A DNA stretch of 64,000 bases. It comes from Lacticaseibacillus mingshuiensis. GTDB lineage: Bacteria > Bacillota > Bacilli > Lactobacillales > Lactobacillaceae. The position numbers and the translations under genes were made by a program. Below the pieces are notes generated by a model, which worked only from the letters and a program-made list of their open reading frames with translations, was not told the DNA's origin and ran no database searches. The stretch covers positions 1-64,000 of the forward strand of contig NZ_BOLS01000005.1 of assembly GCF_016861785.1 (NCBI RefSeq). Direction: 5' to 3'. This document shows positions 14,801-23,351 of this stretch, one piece after another. How positions within the stretch are numbered: position 1 is the first letter of the stretch; every line of letters starts with the position of its first letter.

Positions 14801-15968
14801 TTGACGCACTTCCTTTCTGTTTATCTTGATAAGTGACAAGGTTGCTTAGCGGCGTATAGTTCAGGCTGGCCATGATCTCATCACCACCTGGAATTGGGGG
14901 TAAGTTTAACTTAGCACGTGCTTCATTGGTGGTCAGCAGTCCGCCTTGCAGCCCCTTAATGGCTAGTTCTTGCATCGTCGTGGGGTCAGCACTGAACAGC
15001 TTGTCTGTGTTGAAACTGAATCGATTATCGCCAGTTGAAAGCTTAGCGTCCATCTCACTTGTGAAGCAGGTAAAATACTGAATCAACGTGTTTTGCAGAT
15101 AGACTAGGTTTGATTGCACGGCGTTAGAGTGCTCGCTCTCAATACCTAATCGATCTAGTGGTAAGCCGAACGCTTTGGCAATCTGTTTCGTTGTCCAATC
15201 GCTAGAATTGACTAGATTCAGCACGTCAGTATTAACTTCGAGTTGCTTGTAGTCCATATCATTGTCGAGAATGATGGTCTTGAGGGCATTGTCACCGCTG
15301 TTAGCAGCCTCAAACTTCGATCGGATATTCTCCTTGGCCTTGGCATCGAGCTGTGACTTGTTCACCTTGAGTATGCCAGTCCCTTGGACACCGGTATCGA
15401 AGAAGCCTTTGAGCAGCTTGTGCCCCGCATGTTGCACCCGAACTTCATCATGCAAGCTGTAAAGAGGCGATAGGCCCTTGTATCCGTCTTGTGTGAAGCA
15501 CTTGAAGTGCAATACCTCGCTGGCGCTTAAACGCTGTGAGCGGCCATTCTGGGGCGTATACGTGTAGCTGATAATGCCGGTCGTATCGTCTTGCTTGACC
15601 ACCATTTGGCTGTTTGGAACAAACTCGAAGCCGGTGACTTGTCCGCTTGGGTTCTTAGTAACGCGTGCGAAGCTATTGCCATTCAGTAGCATGTTGGCCA
15701 CTAGGGCAAACTTGAACGACCATGCTGTCATGTGATCGTTAGGGGCCTTGTTGAGTAACCCGCTGATACGCTTGTCATTGTATTCAATCGGGTTAGTCGC
15801 GAGGTCGCTGGCAATCACGCGCACCGCCGTAAATACGTCCGAGTTCCGCAAAGCATGGACGCCCACATAAACGCCGCTGTCGTTGCTCGTCATGCTGACA
15901 AGGGCATCTAGGAACGGTTCGCTGTTGTCATCGCGAGGTTGTGTTGTGTCATTCGTGAAAAAGCTCAT
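14790..15968 (-). CDS. Phage portal protein (HK97 family)
   Basis: A 392-residue portal, the usual size of short HK97-type portals. It forms the dodecameric ring through which DNA enters the head. Seen are VRVIASDLATNPIEY near residue 55, LLNGNSFARVTKNPSG near 95 and AFGLPLDRLGIESEHSNA near 265. GGGAGGTGA lies upstream, overlapping the stop of the small membrane-protein gene. It sits in the standard order TerL, portal, protease-capsid. Confidence 0.95.
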   Translation of the reverse strand: MSFFTNDTTQPRDDNSEPFLDALVSMTSNDSGVYVGVHALRNSDVFTAVRVIASDLATNPIEYNDKRISGLLNKAPNDHMTAWSFKFALVANMLLNGNSFARVTKNPSGQVTGFEFVPNSQMVVKQDDTTGIISYTYTPQNGRSQRLSASEVLHFKCFTQDGYKGLSPLYSLHDEVRVQHAGHKLLKGFFDTGVQGTGILKVNKSQLDAKAKENIRSKFEAANSGDNALKTIILDNDMDYKQLEVNTDVLNLVNSSDWTTKQIAKAFGLPLDRLGIESEHSNAVQSNLVYLQNTLIQYFTCFTSEMDAKLSTGDNRFSFNTDKLFSADPTTMQELAIKGLQGGLLTTNEARAKLNLPPIPGGDEIMASLNYTPLSNLVTYQDKQKGSASNEQ

Positions 15969-15972
15969 TGTT

Positions 15973-16134
15973 TCACCTCCCTTTGTTGAAGTTGATGATG
16001 ACTGCGATGGAGATCAGGGCTGCGCCGATTGCTACCATGCCAACGCCACACCCGAACAGCCACCAGATACCAGTGACGATACAGATCAGTCCTAGCAGTA
16101 ATAGCACGGTCTGTGCGTTAAAAGCTGAAGTCAT
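15973..16134 (-). CDS. Small phage membrane protein between TerL and portal
   Basis: A 53-residue frame overlapping the TerL end by 17 bases and ending within the portal ribosome site. It has two hydrophobic segments (VLLLLGLICIVTGIWWLFG and VAIGAALISIAVIINF). The tight overlaps on both sides argue that it is a real gene translated by coupling. Short membrane proteins at this place occur in other lactobacillus phage head operons. The function is unknown. It might help helper-phage exclusion or lysis timing, which is only a guess. Confidence 0.65.
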   Translation of the reverse strand: MTSAFNAQTVLLLLGLICIVTGIWWLFGCGVGMVAIGAALISIAVIINFNKGR

Positions 16135-17821
16135 CGCCCGAATAAAAGTCATTGTCCGCTACCTCGCTTTCTTTGTTTTGGTCCATGGCAATGGTGTAAG
16201 CATTCATCAAAGCCGCTATGGGATCGATCCGTGTCGCATTGTGCGCCTTGTCGATGATCGGGTTGTTGTTGGCGTCATACTTTAGAATGGCGTTGTTCAC
16301 CGCATAGGCTAGTAGTTGGTTGCCGGCATGCTTGAGTAGGCCGTTAAAGAGATCATCACGGAACCGCACAGTCGGTATTGACAGTGTGCGCTGGCCTTGG
16401 CGTACCTCAACCATTGGTAAGTCTCGTTTCTCAAATTCTGGCAGTAGGTAGCCGAACGACCACGGATCGTAACAGATGGCGCGCACACTCCAGTGGTTCC
16501 GCTCGATCATGTCGAGAATGAAGCGTAGCACCTCGTCATAGTCGATCATGCCGCTGTCGAGTTTGGTAATGCTACACTCGCCGCGACTGGCGCCACTGAT
16601 GTAATCGAACCCGTCACGTTTGATTTTCTCTTCCAGTCCGTACTTCGTCCCCACGAATGAATGGCTGTCAGCATACAGGTAGCCATCTTCTGGAACTAGC
16701 CATGAGATGCTGGTCAGGTCGCTAGACTTGGAAAGGTCCAGCCCGATATACACGTCTTTTCCTTTGGTGTCTGGCGGCTCGATAGTAGCTTTCTCCCAGT
16801 CGTCCAGACTGATGTAGCTGTCTGCTCTAGCTGATTGCCACATGTTGAAATTCTTGACGAGGATCGGTCGCAATGTTCCTTGCTTGGCTGACAGGTCCAC
16901 GTCTGCTTGCAGGCTAGGCCGCATTGTCCTTGCTCTTTCAGCATTAGCCAGTAGTGGATTGGACTTCTCCCAAGTCTCTGGTGAAAAGGCTTCGTCTTTG
17001 CTATCCTGCTCAAAAATGGCAATAAAATACCGATCAGCTTGTTCGCGACCGGTTAAGATTTTGGAAACGAATTTGTATTCCTTATACATAGGGCCATTCA
17101 GGTCTGGCCCCGTGGTCGAGATGACGGCTAGTAAACTGTTATCACTGTTGATCTGGCCAGATTTGAGTGTTCGTAGAATCTCATCGGTACGAGCTAAGGC
17201 GAATTCATCAATAATAGCCAAGTCACTTTGATAGCCATCTAGGCTGTGCAGATCAGACGCAAGCGGCACGGCTCGGCTGTTGCTCGGCAAGTCGATGATC
17301 TCGTTGCGGTTGATCTTCAAACGTTCTCTCACAGAGGTAGAAACTTTCCAAACTTGACGTAAGCCGCTAGACAACATATCGAATGCTAAGTGTGCTTGGG
17401 CGTTGCTGTTGGCCGTATAAACGATTTCTCGGTTCATGGCGGGCTTGTTCTCCATGAGGAGATACAACGCACCTAGATCAGCCATCAGGAAGCTCTTACC
17501 ATTCTTGCGTGCCATGCTAATGTAGGCTCGATCATACCGGCGGTTGCCAGTTTCCTTATCACGCCAGCCGAACAGCTCTGAAATCAACCACTTCTGAAAC
17601 AGCTCTAACTTGAGTGGTGACCCATCACGTGCCGGCATCAGTTCGATGAATTCAATGGCTTTGTTGGCAAAGTCCTCATCGAAGTAATACGGCCATGGGT
17701 TCTTCTTGCGCTTGCTGGCTTTTAGGTCTCGCCGATAACGTCTTGCAGCTTGCTTGATTTTCTTTCCGGCCACAATGTCGCCGCTTATTACCTTGTCGGT
17801 ATATTCAGTCGCATAGTTCAT
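16118..17821 (-). CDS. terL: Phage terminase large subunit
   Basis: A 567-residue packaging motor. The ATPase half has Walker A at SMARKNGKSFL (about residue 105) and Walker B at LAIIDEFAL (about 205). The nuclease half has YIGLDLSKSSDLTS (about 355) and a late aspartate in RIDPIAALMNAY (about 535). It cuts concatemers and pumps DNA into the prohead at the portal. It overlaps the TerS stop by four bases. This HK97-type, cos-associated terminase together with HNH fits cos packaging. Confidence 0.96.
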   Translation of the reverse strand: MNYATEYTDKVISGDIVAGKKIKQAARRYRRDLKASKRKKNPWPYYFDEDFANKAIEFIELMPARDGSPLKLELFQKWLISELFGWRDKETGNRRYDRAYISMARKNGKSFLMADLGALYLLMENKPAMNREIVYTANSNAQAHLAFDMLSSGLRQVWKVSTSVRERLKINRNEIIDLPSNSRAVPLASDLHSLDGYQSDLAIIDEFALARTDEILRTLKSGQINSDNSLLAVISTTGPDLNGPMYKEYKFVSKILTGREQADRYFIAIFEQDSKDEAFSPETWEKSNPLLANAERARTMRPSLQADVDLSAKQGTLRPILVKNFNMWQSARADSYISLDDWEKATIEPPDTKGKDVYIGLDLSKSSDLTSISWLVPEDGYLYADSHSFVGTKYGLEEKIKRDGFDYISGASRGECSITKLDSGMIDYDEVLRFILDMIERNHWSVRAICYDPWSFGYLLPEFEKRDLPMVEVRQGQRTLSIPTVRFRDDLFNGLLKHAGNQLLAYAVNNAILKYDANNNPIIDKAHNATRIDPIAALMNAYTIAMDQNKESEVADNDFYSGDDFSF

Positions 17822-18288
17822 TGGGCTATCAACTCCGCGAACGGGTCGTCAGGCTTCTTCTTAGTCTCGCTCTTCACTGCTAACTTAGCCCGGCTGTAGA
17901 CGGATAGACCCAGCAAGTCATCGATGCGGATCATCTGGTTCGTGGCATCTAGCTTCATCTTCACGGCCGGATTGGCTTTCACGCTATCAGTGGTTTCAAC
18001 CGTCATGCCTTGCTCTTTTACAAGCTCGGCAGCTTTCTGAATGTCAGAATAGGCTTGGCAGTGACTGGCAATCAGGGCAGCGTCCAGTTCGCTCACTGGA
18101 ATGTCTTTCTTGAGTAACGGCACAATACGTTGCCACTCGGTCACGGCATAGTCATCAAGCCATGCAGGGGGCTGCTCAACTAATTCTTGATAGGTAAATA
18201 ATGATTCTTCCATGTCGCGCCGATCGGCGAGCTTCTTCTTGCTCATCGTGCCACGCATTTGGGTAATGGATTTAAGCGGTGCGCCCAT
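17818..18288 (-). CDS. terS: Phage terminase small subunit (P27 family)
   Basis: A 156-residue protein with the P27 pattern: GAPLKSI at the start, then LDDYAVTEWQRIVPLL, and SELDAALIASHCQAYSDIQKA followed by VKANPAVKMKLDATNQM. It recognises the packaging site and guides TerL. AAAGGAC precedes the ATG. A separate promoter (18337-18345) drives it, apart from the HNH gene upstream. In satellites this subunit decides whose DNA is packaged. Confidence 0.9.
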   Translation of the reverse strand: MGAPLKSITQMRGTMSKKKLADRRDMEESLFTYQELVEQPPAWLDDYAVTEWQRIVPLLKKDIPVSELDAALIASHCQAYSDIQKAAELVKEQGMTVETTDSVKANPAVKMKLDATNQMIRIDDLLGLSVYSRAKLAVKSETKKKPDDPFAELIAQ

Positions 18289-18336
18289 TGCTATCGCGTC
18301 CTTTCTTTATAATTTGGATCAGACTTATCTAATCTA

Positions 18337-18345
18337 ATTATAACA
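18337..18345 (-). promoter_or_regulatory. Extended -10 promoter of the packaging operon
   Basis: On the minus strand TGTTATAAT is an extended -10, about 50 bases before terS in an AT-rich gap. The -35 region is poor, so activation by an island or helper factor is possible. Confidence 0.5.
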
Positions 18346-18389
18346 CGAATTTTCTAGTTTACATAATTAATTACGGTAATCACTGATTT

Positions 18390-18827
18390 TCAATGGTTAA
18401 TCTGGGATGCTTGGTCCCCGTGATTACATGACCTAGCCCCCATAACTAGATGGGGATAGTGTGCGGCGTCTTCGACTTTCGTCTTCACGCCATGGCAAGT
18501 GTTGCACAAGCTTTGTAGGTTGCTCTCGTCGAAGCGTCGGCTCCAGTCTACACGTATCGGTACAATATGATCTACGACGTCAGCTTGCACGTATAAGCCG
18601 TTGGCCTTGCATCGTTCACACAGCGGATGTGCTAGGCGATAGGAATACGACAGCTTGCGCCATGACTTGGACTTGTAGAATTGGAAGTAGCGACCACCGA
18701 TCTCTTTGCGGTGTGCATAGCGTTCGTTGTCGGACGCTCGCGGTTCTGGCTGGTGCTTGTCACAGTACCGTTGATTGAACGGCACCATGGTGTTGCACCC
18801 AGCGTGGTTACATAGCTTCATGATCAT
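18390..18827 (-). CDS. Phage HNH endonuclease
   Basis: A 145-residue HNH protein. Two CxxC-like pairs (LCERCK and LCNTCH) enclose the HNH core VDHIVPIR with the partner asparagine in ESNLQSLCNTCHG. An N-terminal zinc-knuckle-like Cys set (CNHAGCN, RYCDKH) is also seen. In HK97-type and cf-PICI packaging modules HNH proteins work with terminase during cos cleavage. ATG overlaps the previous stop as ATGA. It is followed by a gap and a new promoter before terS. Confidence 0.92.
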   Translation of the reverse strand: MIMKLCNHAGCNTMVPFNQRYCDKHQPEPRASDNERYAHRKEIGGRYFQFYKSKSWRKLSYSYRLAHPLCERCKANGLYVQADVVDHIVPIRVDWSRRFDESNLQSLCNTCHGVKTKVEDAAHYPHLVMGARSCNHGDQASQINH

Positions 18828-19021
18828 GCCAATACGCCTGCTTGTTGCTGGTCGACATAGTAGACGCTGACTACTAGCTTGTGGTGTTCCATTTCTAGAA
18901 GTTTATTTGCTGGCTCCTGATATACCTGAATGCTTTTGACCTCTACCGAATGAATCGCAAAGAATGCTGTCAGCATGCGGTTGACCTCTTTCTCTGTTCC
19001 TGCTGCTTCAAGTTCTTTCAT
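18824..19021 (-). CDS. Small phage protein of unknown function
   Basis: A 65-residue acidic and hydrophobic protein (LTAFFAIHSVEVKSIQVY, then HHKLVVSVYYVDQQQ) with AAAGGAG upstream. It ends in an ATGA overlap with the HNH gene and starts five bases after the adaptor gene. The pattern of alternating beta-type residues suggests a small beta fold. No family is recognised. Confidence 0.7.
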   Translation of the reverse strand: MKELEAAGTEKEVNRMLTAFFAIHSVEVKSIQVYQEPANKLLEMEHHKLVVSVYYVDQQQAGVLA

Positions 19022-19025
19022 AGTT

Positions 19026-19361
19026 CTAAGCTCCTTTGGTTGTCTTCTTGAGCGTCACAATATCAAACGCGTTCGGATCATCGTCATAGGCAATAGACTT
19101 AATTGTGTACAGTGTGCTGTTCAGCTTTATCATCATGCTGTCGTCTAGCGCGTCAGTGTGACGTACCACGATGGCGATGGTGTCCTCTAAGTCTGTGCCA
19201 GTGATCTGGTAGGTCTGTGTCACAGTGCGGTTATATGAGCCATAGAACAGGGTTCCAGTCGGCTCAAATGTAGAGATGTTAATACCTGCACCAGTCCTGC
19301 GACTAACTGTCTTACCAATTTCAGCCACCTTATTCAGGCGGGCAATTGAGTAGTTCTTCAT
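19026..19361 (-). CDS. Phage head closure / head-tail adaptor protein
   Basis: A 111-residue protein of the head-tail joining type (gpFII/SPP1 gp16-like): FEPTGTLFYGSYNRTVTQ, then DTIAIVVRHTDALDDSM and NSTLYTIKSIAYDDDP, the beta-rich pattern of these rings. ATG at 19361 is chosen because AGGAGG lies seven bases upstream; a longer frame lacks an RBS. It lies upstream of HNH and TerS, which is unusual, since in phages it normally follows the capsid gene. This placement is seen in capsid-forming satellites. Confidence 0.8.
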   Translation of the reverse strand: MKNYSIARLNKVAEIGKTVSRRTGAGINISTFEPTGTLFYGSYNRTVTQTYQITGTDLEDTIAIVVRHTDALDDSMMIKLNSTLYTIKSIAYDDDPNAFDIVTLKKTTKGA

Positions 19362-19362
19362 G

Positions 19363-19527
19363 CTAATCCTCCTTGTCGAGTTCGCCCAATACCGTAACCA
19401 CCCACTCATTATTGAGGTACTGAACACTAACATGTGTTGCGTGATATGGCGTTGGCATGTCCTGATGTGCATCGTCAACTAACTGCTTCAAGCTCTGACC
19501 GTGAAATACTTCCCATACTGTGTCCAT
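19363..19527 (-). CDS. Small phage protein of unknown function
   Basis: A 54-residue protein (MDTVWEVFHGQSLKQLVDD, then HVSVQYLNNEWVVTVLGEL) with GGAAG upstream. It ends one base before the adaptor start, so the two are coupled. It is the first gene of the morphogenesis block, directly after the iteron region. No family is recognised. Confidence 0.65.
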   Translation of the reverse strand: MDTVWEVFHGQSLKQLVDDAHQDMPTPYHATHVSVQYLNNEWVVTVLGELDKED

Positions 19528-19546
19528 ATTGTTTTCTTCCTTTCGT

Positions 19547-19831
19547 GTTCCAGATTTTCTGGAACGGTGTTCCAAGTTTGTTCCAGAAAATTATTGCTGT
19601 ATCCCTTGTGGCTCTAGTGTTGTTCCAGATGTTCCAGAAAATAATCGATTTTCTGAGATTTATTTTCCTAGAGGTCTATTCTTTGATACAAACCTCCAGT
19701 GTTTTAAATTAAGAAAAATCGCAAAATTTCTGGAACTTCTGGAACAAGGGCTTCTTATCCGCGCAGCTAAGGCATTTGTGTGTTCCAAAAACGATTTATT
19801 TTCTGGAACAGTGTTCCAAAAAAACTGGAAC
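19547..19831. other. Candidate replication origin of the satellite (iterons)
   Basis: Twelve copies of GTTCCA or its complement TGGAAC lie in 285 bases. Six are at 19547-19636 and six at 19731-19831, flanking an AT-rich core (19637-19730). Many sit in the longer word TTCTGGAAC. The region has no gene and directly follows the helicase gene. SaPI origins have the same plan: short repeats on both sides of an AT-rich zone beside the replication gene. Confidence 0.7.
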
Positions 19832-19840
19832 AATGGCCGA

Positions 19841-21436
19841 CTACTCGTTAAATTGGTCATTTATAAGCGAGCCCGTTAGACGCAAGCCAATGAATCGCTG
19901 AACATTTCCACCGTCGTTGTTATAGCCTCTTCGACTCCGATCTTTATAAACATTGTAAGTAGCAAGTTTTTTCACGATGGCTTGTGTGCTCGTTTTATCA
20001 GTGTAGTTGTTCATTTGACAAAAGCGCTTATATTCAGCTGTTACAACAGTGGTTGCTTCACCGCGATCATCTTTTGTATCGATAGTGGCGTATTCGTCTA
20101 GGAACTCTTTGAAGTGGTCGTTTGCGTCCAGCCACTCTTGGCTTGCGTTTACTACCGAATCAGGTTTTGTCAGGCCACCGCTTTTAAGCGCCTTGGCAAA
20201 CATGTGCATGCACTTCATGGCAAAACGTGGTGTTTCTTCGTTCATTTTGGTGTCGTCGAACTGATCCCACCAGTGTGTGTGCCGGGTGTCGCCGTTGATC
20301 ATCTTGATAACGATGACACGATCAGCGAACCCGGTGCTGTGGTCGCTGAATGCTGGCATCTCGTTAGCGCTGAATAGTAGCTTGGCATAGTTCATAAACT
20401 TAAAGTTCTGAATGCCTTTGAACTCGGCCGGTATATAGTCGCCACCAGTTAGGGACTTGATCGCGGCTGTACTCTTGAGGTAGTCTGTGCCAACGTCGGC
20501 CACGATGTTTGCTTCTTTGCCGTATAGATTGGCTGTTTCAAAACGACGGTCACCATTGGCAAGGTCTGCTGGTTTTGATGCTGACACATTGTCACGCCCG
20601 ATGAGGTTAGTAATTCTGCGAATAAGTGTGCTTTTGCCTTCACCGCCGGTACCATACAACCATAGGAATGCTTGGAATGGACGGTAAGACCGGTAGAACA
20701 TATAACCGATGAATTCCTCAAAGGTGACGGCGGCATCGCCCATCATAGCTGCAAGCAGTCGTTCAGTCTCTGGACAATCGTCCCTATCTGGATCGACCGC
20801 GTACTCATGGGCGTTCAGCATGTAATTGTCAGCACTACTTTCCTGCATCTTATTGGTCAGTATGCTATATGTGCCATTGGCGAACGCAACCAGTTCTGGA
20901 TGTGGGTTCTCATCAAATGGTGATCGCTTACCATAGTCCTCGTTGTAGCTGATGCGTTGCAAGAATCGTCTGGCGCCTGTAATATCACTCTCACGATACA
21001 GCCCCCATTTGAGCATCTCTTTAGTGGTTCTGCTCTCGGTGGTCTTAGTGAACTCACCCTTGCCAAATGTGCGCCACGTCCCTTTGCTAGGCTCATATAT
21101 CGCACCCTCGCTCAACCCGGGGAAACTCTCTACTCGTGTTTTATCCATGAAGTGGTAGCCGTAGGTGAGAAAGTCCACCTTGATATTCCGATGAATGGTT
21201 ACGTTTTGGGGATCGTCTTCATCGCGCTGCTCGGCTTGAAACCAAACTCTTAACCAGTTCGGTAACTTGGCAGCAAGCTGTTTGTTATATGCCCGAATAC
21301 CTTTCTCGGTCTTATCTTGAGGCTCTGGATACTTGTTCACGTCAAATGGTTCTAATGAGCTTTTAGAGATCACCTTGAGCCGGTTAAACTCTGGCGACTT
21401 GTTTAGTTCTTCCTTTAAGCTGTCCGTATGCTTCAC
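19841..21436 (-). CDS. Phage/satellite replication helicase (D5/P4 type)
   Basis: A 531-residue SF3-type helicase. The D5_N region is at about 130-280, and the Walker A is LYGTGGEGKSTLIRR near residue 265, followed by DVGTDYLK (Walker B region) and motif C near LLFSANEMPAF. A winged-helix tail follows. It unwinds DNA at the element's origin. It starts at GTG three bases after the primase stop, with no strong RBS, so translation is probably coupled. The primase half is in the neighbouring gene. Confidence 0.92.
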   Translation of the reverse strand: MKHTDSLKEELNKSPEFNRLKVISKSSLEPFDVNKYPEPQDKTEKGIRAYNKQLAAKLPNWLRVWFQAEQRDEDDPQNVTIHRNIKVDFLTYGYHFMDKTRVESFPGLSEGAIYEPSKGTWRTFGKGEFTKTTESRTTKEMLKWGLYRESDITGARRFLQRISYNEDYGKRSPFDENPHPELVAFANGTYSILTNKMQESSADNYMLNAHEYAVDPDRDDCPETERLLAAMMGDAAVTFEEFIGYMFYRSYRPFQAFLWLYGTGGEGKSTLIRRITNLIGRDNVSASKPADLANGDRRFETANLYGKEANIVADVGTDYLKSTAAIKSLTGGDYIPAEFKGIQNFKFMNYAKLLFSANEMPAFSDHSTGFADRVIVIKMINGDTRHTHWWDQFDDTKMNEETPRFAMKCMHMFAKALKSGGLTKPDSVVNASQEWLDANDHFKEFLDEYATIDTKDDRGEATTVVTAEYKRFCQMNNYTDKTSTQAIVKKLATYNVYKDRSRRGYNNDGGNVQRFIGLRLTGSLINDQFNE

Positions 21437-21439
21437 CCC

Positions 21440-22252
21440 CTAACTGCGGCGCGCAATTTCGCGCTTACTAATTGACTTGATGATCTTAACTAGCTCGCCA
21501 TTAGGCAAGGGAGGGCGAACATAGCGCTGGTTGATAGTTTGAACTAGATCCGCGCAGCTATCAGGGTCAGCGCCCGACCGAAAGACTGAACCGGCAATGC
21601 TGGCCAACCACTGATTTCGGTTTCCTTCGTCTGAACCATCTACAAGTCGATTGATGAAGTTGCCAAACCATGAATCAGGATCAGTGCGGTATGATCCGAC
21701 AACGGGTCCTCTATATCGGTTAATCTCGTCTAGCAGCCACTGTGGAGCAGGGGCAACCGTGGTCAGCTTGTGGCCTTTTAGTGGTTTATACATGCCGCTG
21801 TCTCGCATGCTGGGATAGACGGGCACGCCCAGCGCCGTGTAATCGAGACCGGTTTTCTCTCCGGACTTGGAGAACAGATCGGCCCGACTGGTTAGCTTCA
21901 ATTCCTTGGGATAGGTGAAGAACATATGAAGTCCACCGTTTGGGGTAGTTTCAATATAGGTAGACGGTATCTGGCTAGCGCGCCCATCAGCGCTTAGTCT
22001 TTTCAGCGATTCATTGCCATCAGCGGCACTCTTGTGTCCCATGTCAATGTCGAATACCAGCATGCCGTCAAGTCTTAGGCCGATATTGTAGTCAGGGTGT
22101 TCACCCCACCATGCCTCGGCTTGCTTAGGGTCTTTGGTAGCGTCCTTATACCCGTGTGAGCCTTTGAGCGGCGTTCTGGTGCCTGGTGCTAGAGGATAGA
22201 CGGCAAAGCCGTGTTGCTGGTACGAGAGGGCCATCTCAAGCATTGTCGGCAT
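21440..22252 (-). CDS. Bifunctional DNA primase/polymerase (Prim-Pol)
   Basis: A 270-residue protein with the AEP-type Prim-Pol domain: GFAVYPLAPGTRTPLKG at about 16, NIGLRLDGMLVFDIDMGH with the catalytic DxD near 75, and ETTPNGGLHMFF with the histidine near 115. The C-terminal part is helical (primase-C1-like, ending RREIARRS). ATG at 22252 is chosen because GGCGG lies about eight bases upstream. It makes primers for the helicase encoded next. Together they give the island its own replication. Confidence 0.92.
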   Translation of the reverse strand: MPTMLEMALSYQQHGFAVYPLAPGTRTPLKGSHGYKDATKDPKQAEAWWGEHPDYNIGLRLDGMLVFDIDMGHKSAADGNESLKRLSADGRASQIPSTYIETTPNGGLHMFFTYPKELKLTSRADLFSKSGEKTGLDYTALGVPVYPSMRDSGMYKPLKGHKLTTVAPAPQWLLDEINRYRGPVVGSYRTDPDSWFGNFINRLVDGSDEGNRNQWLASIAGSVFRSGADPDSCADLVQTINQRYVRPPLPNGELVKIIKSISKREIARRS

Positions 22253-22424
22253 CGGGATCACCGCCTTCCATCAAAATGCGCCGGGCATCGATGACTTTAT
22301 TGGCGGTGGCATCGGTCAATGCTTCTAACGGCTTGTCTTCAAGCTCTCTTCCTAGAATGATGAGTAGATAACTAGCCTCTCTAAGCAAGTCTTGAGCTGC
22401 TTCAATGTCTGGTTGCGTCATCAT
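22236..22424 (-). CDS. Small early protein of unknown function
   Basis: A 62-residue acidic helical protein (IEAAQDLLREASYLLIILG, then LEALTDATANKVIDARRIL). It overlaps the preceding gene as ATGATG over TGA and overlaps the primase start by 17 bases, so it belongs to the early operon. No family is recognised. Confidence 0.65.
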   Translation of the reverse strand: MMTQPDIEAAQDLLREASYLLIILGRELEDKPLEALTDATANKVIDARRILMEGGDPDADNA

Positions 22425-22717
22425 GCGTTCGCCTCCTCATCAGCTTCTGGAGGGTCAATAGCGGTAATCTGGTCGGTAATAATATCTCGAGCACAAAAGA
22501 TTAGATATTTCCACGTGTCAAAGTCACGCGAAGCAGCACAAGCTACCCATACTGCATTGTCGTGCGAGTGATCGTCATCGAACCGGCAAACCAAGTTGCC
22601 GAACTCATCTAGCTCATCGCAAAGGGCGAGCAAGGATCCTTTTGCCTTGCGCAATTCATACAACGTATCGCTCAAATCTAACGGATTCTTAACAGCAGTT
22701 GAAACATTCTTCATCAT
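22421..22717 (-). CDS. Early protein of unknown function
   Basis: A 98-residue protein (LDLSDTLYELRKAKGSLLAL, then WVACAASRDFDTWKYLIFCARDI) with an acidic end. GGAGG lies before two adjacent ATGs (22717, 22714). It ends inside the start of the next gene. It is helical and mostly acidic. Similar short proteins sit between the excision and replication genes of PICIs, with roles mostly unknown. Confidence 0.65.
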   Translation of the reverse strand: MMKNVSTAVKNPLDLSDTLYELRKAKGSLLALCDELDEFGNLVCRFDDDHSHDNAVWVACAASRDFDTWKYLIFCARDIITDQITAIDPPEADEEANA

Positions 22718-22762
22718 AATTGCCTCCATTTTTCTTGACAAAAGCATCTAACTAGAGGCAAG

Positions 22763-22954
22763 CTAAAAGTCGATATAGATCTTTTCGCTTGTCTTCTTCT
22801 CGCCTTGAGCTGCAACTCTTGGCGATTTTTTTGTGGCTTCAATCAGTGAGCGCTTTTCGGCTTTTTGCGCTTGCCAGTACCGATCACACTCGGCATCGGC
22901 TTGCACGTAGTCTCGCCACTGAAATCCGAACCTTGTGCTAACCATTTTTGGCAT
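22763..22954 (-). CDS. Small basic early protein
   Basis: A 63-residue Lys-rich protein (FGFQWRDYVQADAECDRYW, then KAEKRSLIEATKKSPRVAA). GGAGGAC lies about nine bases before ATG 22954. It overlaps the end of the small membrane gene upstream. Base content is AT-rich. The function is unknown. Confidence 0.6.
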   Translation of the reverse strand: MPKMVSTRFGFQWRDYVQADAECDRYWQAQKAEKRSLIEATKKSPRVAAQGEKKTSEKIYIDF

Positions 22955-23072
22955 GACGATCGTCCTCCGAGAATTGAACGTAAGCACCGCAGACGGCCCC
23001 GATCAGGAACGCCATGCAGAGTGCTGGGACGGTGAGCGGGTGGCTTAGTAGCCACGCAATGATATTAATCAT
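22938..23072 (-). CDS. Small membrane protein
   Basis: A 44-residue frame with GAGGAGGA as ribosome site and a long hydrophobic stretch (IIAWLLSHPLTVPALCMAF, then LIGAVCGAYV). It overlaps the previous stop by eight bases and runs into the next gene. The overlaps and the strong RBS support it. The function is unknown. Confidence 0.6.
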   Translation of the reverse strand: MINIIAWLLSHPLTVPALCMAFLIGAVCGAYVQFSEDDRHAKNG

Positions 23073-23286
23073 CAGCGTCCTCCTCGTTTTCATACAGCTT
23101 TAGGATCTCCGATACCCGCAGCAGCTCTTTTGCAGCCGTGATTGCCAGCTCACTGTTGAAAATGTCCTTGCCATCAACCGTGACAGTACTGCCTTCTGTA
23201 ATGGCCAGAATGTTGAGGTTAATGTCGTCCATCAAGTCTCCGAGTTCGCGGTCTAGTGCCATCTCTTCTTTACTGAATAGCTTCAT
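23065..23286 (-). CDS. Small acidic early protein
   Basis: A 73-residue protein (SKEEMALDRELGDLMDDINL, then ITAAKELLRVSEILKLYEN) ending EEDADD. AAAGGC precedes the ATG. It is the second gene of the early leftward operon. No family is recognised. Confidence 0.65.
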   Translation of the reverse strand: MKLFSKEEMALDRELGDLMDDINLNILAITEGSTVTVDGKDIFNSELAITAAKELLRVSEILKLYENEEDADD

Positions 23287-23351
23287 GATGTTGTGCCTTT
23301 CTGACGCTATGCGCCTGTCATGAGTTGCTTACATGCCCGCCTGCCCAGCGG

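Noticed and set aside
22843-23055. A 70-codon minus-strand frame in the early block of island 1
   Set aside because: It has no RBS and overlaps two better supported small genes in other frames (22763-22954 and 22938-23072).
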